This document shows positions 11,462 through 21,259 of a DNA stretch of 64,000 nucleotides, one piece after another. The position numbers and the translations under genes are program-made. Positions within the stretch are counted from its first letter, which is position 1. Each line of letters begins with the position of its first letter. The notes under the pieces were generated by a model. That model worked only from the letters and a program-made list of their open reading frames with translations, had not been told where the DNA came from and did no database searches. The stretch covers positions 124,001-188,000 of the forward strand of contig BROI01000027.1 of the NCBI GenBank assembly GCA_027923505.1, read 5' to 3'. This DNA comes from Mayamaea pseudoterrestris (taxonomy: Eukaryota > Bacillariophyta > Bacillariophyceae > Sellaphorales > Sellaphoraceae).

Positions 11462-12809
11462 ATGAAGTTCTTCAATCTACTAAACTTGTTGCTGCTGCTG
11501 GTGGCTGGCGTTGCTCATTCTTCTGCAGCTGAATCGACTGCTGCATTTCGTCCACGACGAGCCTCATCCTTGCAGAAATATCAGCTGGAGCAGCAAACAA
11601 CAGTGCTGCAACCTTCTTCTGATGTTTCAATGACAGTACCTTCAGCATTATCAAATGATGTTTCGCAAGTTGCTCGGGGAGGAGCCATTTCAAATAGCCT
11701 TGCGCAGACGCTCAAGGTCGGCTTTTACTTTGGACTCTGGTACTTGCTCAACATCTTCTACAACAGTACGTAACTGTATTGGCACTTTCTTGTTTTGATC
11801 ATGTCTCTCAATTACTCACTCCGATATTTATCTCTTCTATATATCTACAGTCTTCAACAAGAAGCTCCTCAACGTCATGCCCGCGCCACTCACCATTGGC
11901 TCGATCCAACTCGCCATTGGTTCCGCCTACGTTGCCGCACTCTGGTTGCTCCGCCTGCGACCAGCACCCTTTCTCAACTCGTCCGACGCTATCAAGCAGT
12001 TTGCCCACGTTGGATTCTGGCATGCCTTTGGACAGGAGACTACCATGGTCAGTCTTTGCGCCGGTGCTGTTTCCTTTACGCACATTGTCAAGGCACTAGA
12101 ACCATTCTTTTCCTCCGTCGTGTCGGCGCTAGCATTCAAGCAGTGGATGCCACTTCCAGTCTACCTTTCGCTCGTGCCAGTCGTTGGTGGTGTTGGTTAC
12201 GCCTGCTTGAAGGAGAGCGCCTTTTCCTGGTTGGCGTTTTCCGCGGCCATGCTGAGTAACTTGGCGTTTGCGCTGCGCGCCGTCTTGAGCAAGGTGGCCA
12301 TGGGAACGGCGGTCACGAGTGGCAGGAACTTGACGTCGCCAAACGTGTTTGCATTGGTGACCATGTTTGGTTTACTGTTTAGTATTCCCATGGCGATTGC
12401 TGGAGAAGCTTCCAGTGTGGCTGGCATGTGGAGCAAGGCGTTGGAGTCCATGCCCAAGAAGCAACTGGTGCAAGCCATTTTGGTGTCTGGACTCTTTCAC
12501 TATTTGAACAATGAAGTCATGTATCTTGCTCTTGGCAATGTTCATCCGGTCACCTTGGCGGTTGGAAACACGATGAAGCGAGTCTTTATCATGGTGGCAT
12601 CCGTCATGGTGTTCCGCAACCCAATCTCGCTGCAGGCTGGTATTGGATCAGCGGTTGGTATTTCGGGCGTTCTCGTCTATTCGCTGGTTAAGCAGCACTA
12701 TGAAAAGGTAGATGTCAAGGTTGCGGACAAGGTAAAGTCGACGGCGCGGCAGACAAGGGTGGGCGTGACCAAGACGATTCCTTCCAGAGTGTCAGTTCGC
12801 AGAAAGTGA
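11462..12809 (+). CDS. Plastid triose-phosphate/phosphate translocator family protein
   Basis: Predicted 420-aa member of the plastidic phosphate translocator family (drug/metabolite transporter fold), which exchanges phosphate for triose-phosphate, PEP or a similar C3 compound across plastid envelope membranes. Exons 11462-11765 and 11851-12809; the 85-nt intron joins FYN-IFNKKLLN, a match to the family motif xNILNKKxxN. The N-terminus is a signal peptide (FFNLLNLLLLLVAGVAHSSA) followed by a Ser/Arg/Gln-rich transit region ending in VARGGAISNS. About ten hydrophobic helices follow, with PLTIGSIQLAIG, FTHIVKALEPFFSS, and the C-terminal VGNTMKRVFI that carries the conserved phosphate-binding Lys-Arg pair. 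The usual SKKAM motif reads SKVAM. Which of the four plastid membranes it occupies and its exact substrate cannot be decided here. Confidence 0.88.
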
Positions 12810-12925
12810 AGTAAAAATATGCTATAGATGCGCGTGCAGCTACTACCAGTAATTCAAAATTTATCTAGGCGAGTGTAACATTGAGTAAAAATGCATCAAT
12901 GCAATAAGTTTCTCTTTCATCATTC

Positions 12926-14134
12926 TCAAAAGTCTTCCTCGGCGTCTTCAAACTCGTCGTCATCATTGTCAGTAACCTTTTCTTGCGCCTTTGCTTGCTC
13001 TTCTGCTCGCTTTGCATCCTGCATACTCTGCGCTTGTGCGAAATGGAGAGCCTGCTGGGCCTTCCATCGAAAGGCAATGTATATGGATGATGCCAATGCA
13101 AGCCATGTGAACACGTAAAGATTAGAGCCCGGCGACACTCGAACGTTGCCCGTTAATGTATCCACAAGGTCCATGCACGGCATTGATACGCTCGAGTTGG
13201 ACACCTCGTCAAAGAATCTCACACTGCAATTCGTTATTCGTGTCGAATCAATGCCAATGTTGCATTCATTGCCGACAATGGTTGATCCGACGCCTCCCTC
13301 CTTGGTGATGACGGCAGTAGTCACAATCCATGCCAAGACTGCTGCCCCACAAAACAATAGTTCCGTCCAGCCGCCTTCGGAACAAAACTCGATAAAGTTG
13401 TAATGCACAAAAATCCATCCCAGTGACAAGATGGTACTCGCAATTCCAACGGCGATCCCAAGCGCTGCATCCCCTTGATCCGCATCCGGCGGATGAAGGG
13501 CAATCACATTGATGGAAGTTCCAAGCACCACCAGCGATGAAAGTAACAACACATACCATCCCTTTAACGTGGCGCTAACGCCCGTGAGTTCGGAAATGCT
13601 CAAAATGTCCTTGGCAGCCGACCATTCATTGAGTGTATAGACAATGGACGCGAGAATGGCCCAGACGGAAAGGTAAATGTTCATGGTCAAGTAAGCCAAA
13701 CCATCCACTTGCGTAATATATGCAACTAGACAGATCCAAAGCAATGTGAAAAAGCCCAATACGTAGCCTTCCAAATATCCATCCATCGATTTCATATAGT
13801 TGAACATTTCAATCAAAAGCTGCAGACGATCGAGCGCCAAGACAATCACAGCGAACACCAAGGTGATGGCGCTAAAGGCGGCTGCCACGCCAGGATTGCC
13901 GCGGATATCATTGTTGTGCGATATATTGCTGACACTGGAAAGGATAATGATCGCCGTCAAACCGATGAGACTGTATCCCTTGTAGCGAGGATTGTAGTCA
14001 ATCGGTTTGGGAGGAGGTGCTGGTTTGCTAGCATTCTTCTTTGATTCATCATTGTTGTCTGCAGCAGCAGCAGCAGCCGCAGCAGCAGCAGCAGCAGCAG
14101 CAGCAGCTGGTTCTTCAATGTTCGATTCGTTCAT
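12926..14134 (-). CDS. Multi-pass membrane protein of unknown function
   Basis: Predicted 402-aa single-exon protein. An N-terminal run of about 16 alanines precedes a Lys/Pro-rich cytosolic linker. Then come about eight hydrophobic helices in pairs: SLIGLTAIIILSSV, AFSAITLVFAVIVLAL, VLGFFTLLWICLVAYI, TMNIYLSVWAILASIVY, GWYVLLLSSLVVLGTS, ALGIAVGIASTILSLGW, LLFCGAAVLAWIVTTA, and after a Cys-containing loop YVFTWLALASSIYIAF. The tail is a charged coiled coil ending in acidic residues. The architecture resembles the four-helix-pair proteins common in stramenopile genomes (MARVEL-like in appearance), but I cannot assign a family. No signal peptide is visible. Its 5' end faces away from the metalloprotease gene on the same strand. 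Confidence 0.7.
   Translation of the reverse strand: MNESNIEEPAAAAAAAAAAAAAAAADNNDESKKNASKPAPPPKPIDYNPRYKGYSLIGLTAIIILSSVSNISHNNDIRGNPGVAAAFSAITLVFAVIVLALDRLQLLIEMFNYMKSMDGYLEGYVLGFFTLLWICLVAYITQVDGLAYLTMNIYLSVWAILASIVYTLNEWSAAKDILSISELTGVSATLKGWYVLLLSSLVVLGTSINVIALHPPDADQGDAALGIAVGIASTILSLGWIFVHYNFIEFCSEGGWTELLFCGAAVLAWIVTTAVITKEGGVGSTIVGNECNIGIDSTRITNCSVRFFDEVSNSSVSMPCMDLVDTLTGNVRVSPGSNLYVFTWLALASSIYIAFRWKAQQALHFAQAQSMQDAKRAEEQAKAQEKVTDNDDDEFEDAEEDF
14061..14107 (+). repeat. GCA/CAG triplet microsatellite coding polyalanine
   Basis: A nearly perfect CAG-type triplet run with one CCG interruption. It is read on the minus strand as TGC/GCT-type alanine codons at the N-terminus of the membrane protein. 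Together with the (CAG)10 in the EGF gene it shows that CAG/CTG triplets are common in coding DNA here, in different frames. Confidence 0.9.
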
Positions 14135-14349
14135 ATTAATGTTTACCAGAGACTACGCTTTACTTTGGGGTGGAAGGATCTCATGGTGATGAAGGATGAA
14201 GCTGCTGCTGCGTTTTCGTTTTCGATGGGAACCGCGCCGTCGCGCGTCGCACCAGGGCATTTCAGTCACGCTTCCATGTCGCATAGTGAGATTCACCTCA
14301 GCTGTGATAGGTTCATTTATGGTAATTTTATGGTAAGCGTTTATCAGTG

Positions 14350-16049
14350 TTAGTTGCACGACTTCTTAAGCTGGTTCAGCACTGATCTACGATATGCTGA
14401 TCCAGCTGGAGGATTGCATTTGCTCGCAATGACTACCTTTCGGCACTCCAAGGTGCCGCGGCAACTGCAGCGGCGCTTGACCTTTCTGGCGCATTTAAGA
14501 ACTGGCATGGCCGCTAGTGGAGATGATTTTCTCTCTCGCGGTTCACTTGTCGATGAATCGGGGGCAAGTGCCGAGCAGGTTTTCGAGTTGCACCGTTTGC
14601 AGCTGGGATAAATGCTCCCCGTCGACAAGCAGCCACGCCATTCATCGCCAAGATCAGAAATGGCGTCCATTATATCGTCCCGACAAGTATATCGTACGCC
14701 ATTGGCAATATAGGCTGTGACGTTGAGTACCTGTTCCGTACATGACTTTGGACAGCCGCAGTTGAGCTGTCGCGATGGCGACCGAAAGGTTTCGTACTGG
14801 GCCACCATGCGGGCAATCTGACCTGGAGTAAACTCACCATAGTTTGCAGAACACTTTGGGGCGATGTAGTTCATAAAGTTGCGAACAGGATCCACACCGG
14901 GCAGGCTTGGGCAAGTGTTGAGAGTTGAGGCTCCGTTTTCGTCAAGACAGCAAGTTGTATAGGCACAGTCCGCGTTGAGCGTGTACGTATAATGGGCTGG
15001 AGTGTCGGCAACACCATCGCCAATCATTTTATACATGCCGTTTTCTTGGCGAAACTCGGTCGTATCGCATCCATTTGTGTCGTCTCCAGACTAGAAGGGC
15101 AAGGATGAGAACGAATTGTGAGATCGGACTTGGCGACGAAGTGACGCGAGCCCCTCATTGCTATAGCGTAGATGCAATATGTGTCACCAAATAAAGACCT
15201 ACCGCCGATTGGAAGGTGTGCTTTAGCCCCAGCCAATGACCGGCCTCATGGATTAAACTTTCCGCCGTGCCCGCGAGACCAAAGACATCTGGATGCGGCA
15301 CGCCAACCCCGTCAAGTCCGAGTTCGCCAATGATCACGACAGTCGGCGAGGTGGCAAACCCTGAGTTCAACGTCCTGCCACCCTGACTAGTGTCGCATAT
15401 TATTATGTTCATCGTAGTGGGCGAGCCTTGTCGAATATACTTTCGAAACTTCTTCAATTTTGATTGCGAGCAAGCGTTAACAGCTCCATTGACGCCGTCT
15501 GCTGTTTTCGTGCTTCCTGCATGGATGAATGCAAAACCAGTGCTGGCGAAACCCTCATTGAGACGATTTATGATAAAATCTTGATCAGATTTCGACAAGT
15601 CGCCCGTGTTGCCAGTTATTCTGATGGTCGTTTGGTGAGAATATTGTTCGTAAGTGAGCCATCACAAGACCTCTTTCTCTGAAACTTCCGCATCTCTGCA
15701 TTCTGACTTACATATGAAACCATACGTCTATACGGATGCTCGCAAGCTCTCGGCCTACTCGCAATCGACGTAAACGTATAGGATTCCTTTGCTCCCAAAC
15801 CTCTTGAGCTTCGCTCATCATGCGATCCTCCTGCTCGGTAACATGCGCGCCACAAAACTCACTCGAGTCACCATCAATGCCATTCCAATGAACGTGCTCA
15901 TTCGCAGTGACATTCACTGCAAACGGCTCCCCATTTCTAGTTTTGTCATCGGAATGATGATGATGATGACGATGATTGCTGTGAGCCTTCGCACTTCCAA
16001 AAAGCAAGGCAAACAAGACGCTTCGTCTCAGGCCGGAAAGGAAGACCAT
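14350..16049 (-). CDS. Secreted M43 (pappalysin/cytophagalysin) zinc metalloprotease
   Basis: Predicted 498-aa extracellular or vacuolar protease. Three exons: 16049-15712, 15620-15203, 15090-14350; introns of 91 and 112 nt. Splicing yields RIDVWFHIITGNTGDLS, a match to the conserved M43 start, and HTFQSA-SGDDTNGCDT. A signal peptide (LRRSVLFALLFGSAKAHS) is followed by a His-rich stretch, which may bind metal. The zinc site HEAGHWLGLKH is at about residues 237-247, followed by GDGVADTPAH and the Met-turn NFMNY. Cys-rich segments in the catalytic domain match the family. The last ~90 residues are Cys/Arg/Lys-rich. Single-domain M43 enzymes usually degrade extracellular protein; the substrate is unknown. 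Confidence 0.85.
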
Positions 16050-16348
16050 GGTAACGATGGAAATGCCGAGCGACCCTCTCAGAGTCGGCGATGTTATAAA
16101 AATGAAGGAAGAAAGACAAGCAATGGAAGAAAAAAGAACGCAATTGCGGGCAAAAAATGTTCTGGCGATATCAGAAAAGTACAGCCCACATTGACAGTAC
16201 TTCGAAAGTCACAGTAAACCTCAAGACGATTTTTTGTCAATCGTGCGAAAAAGCATGACTCACACAACCGTGATTTGGGTGATGTCGTGCTCCATCCTTG
16301 GCGACCGCACACGTCGACAACAAACCACCATTGTACTTATTGACTGCA

Positions 16349-16909
16349 ATGAAATCAAGGCAACTGAATTGCAGAGCTCTCGTATTGATCTCTTTCGCTT
16401 TGGGCGTCCCCATCGCTTCTGGATTCTGCATCGGCCGATCCCTTCACACATGTCGAGTGAGTGTCGAGTACGTCAGAACACAAGCAAACTTTAATATTCC
16501 ACTGTCACCTCATTGTCGTTCATCAAGTCGACTTTGTCTCGTTACGGAGGATGATGTTTTGACCGCTGTCAGTCGCGCCGAGCAGCTATGGGCCGACGCT
16601 TTGGACGCGCGAGAAACCGCCAATGCACTTTCGGACCGCGCCGAGGAGGAAGCCGAAGCCGCCATGGAGCTGACTGAGAATGTGGCAGCGCTTTATAAAA
16701 GCATGAAGTCTATCAGTTTGGAGAAGATTGCCAAGGCAGATGCTGCGACAACCTCTAGTATTGATGCCAACGGCATGGTTGGGCGAGCGCTGGAAGCATG
16801 CCAGAAGGCTGACTTGCTGGAGCTACAAGCGGAGGAAGCATTGTTACTGTCGGAGGAGAAGTTGACGCAGCACTTGCTTGATTTTCCAGATTCCTCGTTG
16901 GCGGAGTAA
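16349..16909 (+). CDS. Small plastid-targeted coiled-coil protein
   Basis: Predicted 186 aa. The ATG at 16349 starts a signal-peptide-like sequence (CRALVLISFALGVPIASGF) ending in an ASGF junction typical of ochrophyte plastid import; the frame upstream has no ATG. The mature part (from about residue 65) is an acidic Ala/Glu helix with heptad character (VSRAEQLWADALDARETA, EEEAEAAMELTENVAALYKSM). No known domain. The stop TAA at 16907 may not be the true end: 17001-17121 reads on the same strand as a similar acidic coil (LAELTEYVRANEMQLETL ... then TAG) behind a GGTAG that could be an acceptor. I could not find an in-phase donor, so the extra exon is left out. Confidence 0.55.
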   Translation: MKSRQLNCRALVLISFALGVPIASGFCIGRSLHTCRVSVEYVRTQANFNIPLSPHCRSSSRLCLVTEDDVLTAVSRAEQLWADALDARETANALSDRAEEEAEAAMELTENVAALYKSMKSISLEKIAKADAATTSSIDANGMVGRALEACQKADLLELQAEEALLLSEEKLTQHLLDFPDSSLAE

Positions 16910-17191
16910 TGGATTTGACAGGTGATATGTATTTCTCCCACTGCACTTGCAGCGCGGCTTAAGCACATCTCTCACTTTTTTCCACCCAACAATTAGAAAG
17001 GTAGCTGGCCGAGCTTACAGAATATGTGCGAGCCAATGAAATGCAGCTAGAAACCTTGACGCAAGTTATCGGCGCAATCCAGAAAGAGCTAAACCATGAG
17101 CATGAATTTAAATTTAAGTAGAAACGATGTGTAAAGAAAATTTTCAGTTATGTTTATCATGAATCATGCTGCCATGAGCGCATATCTATCG

Positions 17192-18466
17192 CTATATTTT
17201 GGTGAATGTAAGGATATGTAGCGTCGGCGTTGGCGGAAATGCTACCGAGTCGAGTCGAAAGCCCGCTCTTGCTGCCAAGCCAGCCCATTGTGACCGACTT
17301 CGCTCCATCTTTCCGCCCACCAAAAGTAGTTGAACGTCCAAATTTACCATGGTTTGTTTCAAGCCATTGGCTTCTTCTCCGTCTACCAATACTGCATCTC
17401 CGATAATGAGTTTTCCATCCGCTGATAACACGCTATGAAACGATTGCAGAGCTTCAAGTACATCTGCATCATACCAATCGCATAGCACGTGCTTGGCGAA
17501 TATAACATCGCACGATGGTATAGTCTCGGGCAGAAACATGTCACCTGGTATCATTTCTACATCCTTTGGTACATGTGGCGCTTCGGCAATGACATCCGGC
17601 AAGTCCAAACAAATGCACGTAATACCGGAATGTTCCTTTTGCACTGCCTCCATGACTTCGCCATGTCCGCCACCAATGTCAACAATCGTTTTGCCTTTAA
17701 AGGCGCCCCAGTCGACGCACTTTAGCACTGATGGTATTTCGCCTGGCGAAACGCGCGTCACCACTTGTCCCGCGTATTCGGCAGCTTGCGGATTGTTTCG
17801 ATAGTAGTCGACAATGTTGGTCCCCTGGTTGGCCCGCGTATATGGACTGCTCGCCTTGGTGTCATACGAGCCTGCTAGTATTTCGGGCAGCTCGGTCCAG
17901 CTGCGAAAGAGCGCCGGATCAAGCCAGTAATGAGCAAAGGCCGTCATGGAATTGGAGTGAGTCGTTTGTAGAAGCTTGCCCAGGTCGGATAAACCAAACT
18001 CGATCAAGTATTCGTCCTCAATGAGTCGTTGCTCGATGATTCCAATCGTTGTAAGTAGACGTAGAATCCGCAGCAGGGCATTTCGATTGAGTGTTGGAAT
18101 GTCTAATTTGTCCACCATGTTTGTCACAGTCAGGAACTGATCACCCAAAATGTCTGGTATACCAAGCTTGACAACGGCGTAAAGAGCTTGTGATGGAAAG
18201 TGGGCCTGCAGCAGATGCATCAGGGACATTTCCTTGTCATTCATGGGCTTGAATGATAATGGCGACAGTTCTGTTGATTGAAAGTCACCACTGAACCCCT
18301 TGCCGGTAGCCTCTGGCGTTGTCGTTTGCACCGTCGCAGCAGACATTTGTAGGCAAGTCGTTGTCATCGAAGCACTGCTGCATGCGGATGATGACGATGG
18401 CCGATGACCAATGTCCCTTCGGTGCGCAACCGTGAGGAATGCAAAGCTTGTCCAGCGCATATTCAA
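17192..18466 (-). CDS. SAM-dependent O-methyltransferase, COMT/ASMT-like
   Basis: Predicted 424 aa, single exon, plant-type (class II) small-molecule O-methyltransferase. An N-terminal Ser/Thr-rich region of about 75 residues may be a targeting sequence. The dimerisation/winged-helix domain follows (LLQAHFPSQALYAVVKLGIPDIL, RNALLRILRLLTTIGI). The Rossmann domain has the SAM motif VDIGGGHGEVMEAV, the acidic ribose-binding segment CLDLPDVI, and GDMFLPETIPSCDVIFAKHVLCDW. In characterised COMT and ASMT enzymes the last motif is LHDW, whose His is the catalytic base; here it is Cys. Acceptor could be a phenolic or indole compound. It lies downstream of a small minus-strand ORF. Confidence 0.82.
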   Translation of the reverse strand: MNMRWTSFAFLTVAHRRDIGHRPSSSSACSSASMTTTCLQMSAATVQTTTPEATGKGFSGDFQSTELSPLSFKPMNDKEMSLMHLLQAHFPSQALYAVVKLGIPDILGDQFLTVTNMVDKLDIPTLNRNALLRILRLLTTIGIIEQRLIEDEYLIEFGLSDLGKLLQTTHSNSMTAFAHYWLDPALFRSWTELPEILAGSYDTKASSPYTRANQGTNIVDYYRNNPQAAEYAGQVVTRVSPGEIPSVLKCVDWGAFKGKTIVDIGGGHGEVMEAVQKEHSGITCICLDLPDVIAEAPHVPKDVEMIPGDMFLPETIPSCDVIFAKHVLCDWYDADVLEALQSFHSVLSADGKLIIGDAVLVDGEEANGLKQTMVNLDVQLLLVGGKMERSRSQWAGLAARAGFRLDSVAFPPTPTLHILTFTKI

Positions 18467-18585
18467 GTATATTGATATATAAGCTTTTGATACGGATCTG
18501 TGTTCGTCTGTATCTTCTTGCCGAACGTGACGAGTCGAAGTGGAACAAATTCTGTGCTAGGAATTTGAGGAGCGCCGGTTCGTGC

Positions 18586-19008
18586 TCACTGATTATGTGC
18601 GTAGGTTTGTTTCGAAGATGCAACAATCTTTGTCGCTAGTGCTTGTTCCTTTTGGCTGAGTCTTTCGTTCCGGATAAAGGTCTGTGTCTTTACTAGAATT
18701 GAAGTGTGAAGCGACAGTGATGGGTCGGATGGAGGCATCGACACAAACAAACGTTCCAAGAGTTGCCGATTGGCGTGGCGCGCCCATGCCAATGGCCCCT
18801 TCCTCCGTGCGTCGCTCGCAAACGAATGACGTATGTCTCTTTTCAGTTGCGCTGCATCGAATAGGCCATTGCGCAAGGCCATTGGAATCCAACGATGAGG
18901 AAAACGTGATGCAGTTCGCCACCGAGTCAGACCGAATTGCGCACCTCGGCTGAGCACGCCCGTCACCGCTGCGACATACTGTTGGTTGGCGGTTGGCTTT
19001 GCGCGCAT
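18586..19008 (-). CDS. Possible small basic protein (hypothetical)
   Basis: A 140-aa open frame in the 748-bp gap between the O-methyltransferase and the RCC1-like gene. It is basic, with amphipathic stretches (LFDAAQLKRDIRHSFASDAR, RHANRQLLERLFV) and an Arg-rich N-terminus that could be a mitochondrial presequence. No domain is recognised. A second minus-strand frame over the same bases (18593-19033, 146 aa) starts at an ATG with better context, and I cannot tell which, if either, is translated. Kept as a low-confidence gene because the gap is otherwise long. Confidence 0.3.
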   Translation of the reverse strand: MRAKPTANQQYVAAVTGVLSRGAQFGLTRWRTASRFPHRWIPMALRNGLFDAAQLKRDIRHSFASDARRKGPLAWARHANRQLLERLFVSMPPSDPSLSLHTSILVKTQTFIRNERLSQKEQALATKIVASSKQTYAHNQ

Positions 19009-19214
19009 CCGCCACCATGCACAAATAAGTCAAAAGACTTTCGCTACAGTCGCTGTTATTTTGTCTTCGAAGCTACTTGTTTTGACTTGGGTCGCATCTT
19101 GTCAAGACTCTGATTCGCAATATACATAGCGCAGCGCAGCAGTGGTTTTTAACATTAACTGACGCAGCTTCCCTACCAAATCATAGCACCCATTCATCGT
19201 GTTTTGCCACCATC

Positions 19215-21193
19215 ATGCCTCCCATGAAGCGCAAATTTATCCTTCCTAATCACCAGGAAAGCCGCCGTCACATCGTGGCTCATCGTACTCCAGCCGCAGA
19301 GCCTCATCCGCTGCGAGTCGCTATGGTTGATCACTACGATCGCGACCAGGCGGACTTAAACCAAGACAAGCAGCGCGCACTGCAAGCGCTTGCGAATGTT
19401 TCTCACTCATCTGCGCCCAATCAAATGCCGGAATGTCCTCGTCACTTGATTCATTGCGAACATTACTACCGTCAGCAGGAGCTTAACTATCGAACTGGCA
19501 TTGAGACTGGAAACGTTTACGTTTGGGGAACGAATGATAGCCAGCAGCTCGGGCAGCCAGCTCATGTTCATTTGGCGGAAATAGGACAAAAGAAAAATAC
19601 ATATGGACCTTTGTCTGTTTTCATTGAAAAGGCTCTTGACGAAGGCATTCGTCAGATTGCGGCTGGATCATCCCATTGCATCGTTTTGAGCGACAAGGGT
19701 ATTCCGTACACTTGGTACGTTCTGTATATTGTGTCGGTTTGTTGCTGCTGCACTCTGGATTTAAAAATCTATATTTCATTTCTTTTATTTGCAGGGGCAT
19801 GTCGGACCTTGGATTGTTGGGCCGTCCAGTTGTGGATGCCGAGTCGGAAGCTACTCCATCACCAATCGTCCATGAATTTATGACGGACGACGGTCGTCTT
19901 GAAAAGGAACGAATTGCGGAAGTTGCCGCTGGGTCTTCTTTTAATTTGTTTCGCTCTTTCAATGGAAATATCTACTTTTGCGGTTTCTTCACGGACGAAG
20001 ATGGTCAATCGTTCAAGCCGTTGTCTCGAGGCGATCGCTCTTCGGTCGGCGAACACCCTACGCCTGTTCATGTCTCTCTTGGAGGAAATAAACGGGCCAT
20101 TCGGCTCCACGTGGGCCCTGATGCTAACTATTGTGCGGTGGAAGTAGACGACGGGCAAATTTACACGTTTGGAATGGGCACTTCCGGCCAGGTACGTGAC
20201 AAATATTTCGTTTGTTTGCTTGTAGCGTCCCACCTGATTCGCATTTACTTTTTCTGCAGCTTGCGCATGACAATGCGCCCACGGATTTGGGCCGGTCGTC
20301 GTATATTAGCGTCGTTAATGAAGAAAAGGTCGTGAACGAAGATTTTATTGCGAAGCATCTAATGATGCCCGCACCGGCCGTCTTTGCTTTGGGACTTAAA
20401 GTCGATGTGTTGAGTGTGGCATGTGGACAATTTCATCTTGTAAGTAATATTGCTGGTAACGTATGCCCAGTAATCTGTTCTGCTCACGACCTTAACCTAT
20501 GTAAATTTAGGTGGTAGCCGGACGACCAATGAATGGTAACGGAGAATCTTTTGTTTATGTATCTGGCCATAATGGGTTCGGTCAATTGGGATGCGATTTG
20601 GCTGTGACGGAGAAGCACGAATTGACGGAGGTACGTTGGATCTCACAGACTATCAGTGCGCACGCGGCAACCTGTTGCTCACACTTAATTACCCTTATTG
20701 TTAGCTGCCATACTTCAACGGAAAAAATATAGTCCGAGTGGCTGCCGGGCAGAGTCACTCGCTTGCTATGGACATTTCAGGGTCGTTCATTTATGCGTGG
20801 GGTTCTGGTGCTAAAGCTGAGCTTGGTCAAGGCCGTGACTTCGTGCCCTCAGTTTGTTTTAACCCACAGCTTGTCAAGTTTCCTCGAATTTCATTGTCGG
20901 ACCTCAATGTCACACGACTGTTCCGCAGCATACATGCAGGAGGAAATGGTTCAATGGCGATAACCGTAGATGGCGAAATCTTCACATGGGGGTTTGGTGA
21001 TAATGGTGCCACTGGTCATGAGACGCAAGCGGACGAAGAAATTTACTGGGCCCGGCAATTGAAGGTGGACGAAATGTTGGCAGGAAAGCGCAAAGGAAAC
21101 AAGTTCGACATCTTAAGCGCCTCAATGGGACATACCCTTACGATGATTCTCGTTGACGAGACGTCGCGCAAGCGGAAGCACCCTGCTGCGTGA
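19215..21193 (+). CDS. RCC1-repeat protein (regulator of chromosome condensation-like)
   Basis: Predicted 561-aa beta-propeller protein from five exons: 19215-19714, 19795-20191, 20260-20439, 20511-20630 and 20705-21193. The four introns are 68-80 nt with GTACGT/GTAAGT donors. All junctions keep frame and restore RCC1 motifs, for example PYT-WGMSDLGLLGR and GTSGQ-LAHDN. Repeat signatures are NVYVWGTNDSQQLGQ, YVSGHNGFGQLGCD, FIYAWGSGAKAELGQG and IFTWGFGDNGATGHET, each followed by the usual VAAGxxHS-type strand. A basic first segment (MPPMKRKF) and the C-terminal KRKH suggest a nuclear location. RCC1 itself is the chromatin-bound exchange factor for Ran; its overall size and seven-repeat-like layout fit, but other RCC1-fold proteins exist. 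Confidence 0.87.
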
Positions 21194-21259
21194 GTTTTCA
21201 AGGCAGCGGTTTTATGAATATAGTTTACAATGCTATATTAATTCATGTTAGCGTGATCT

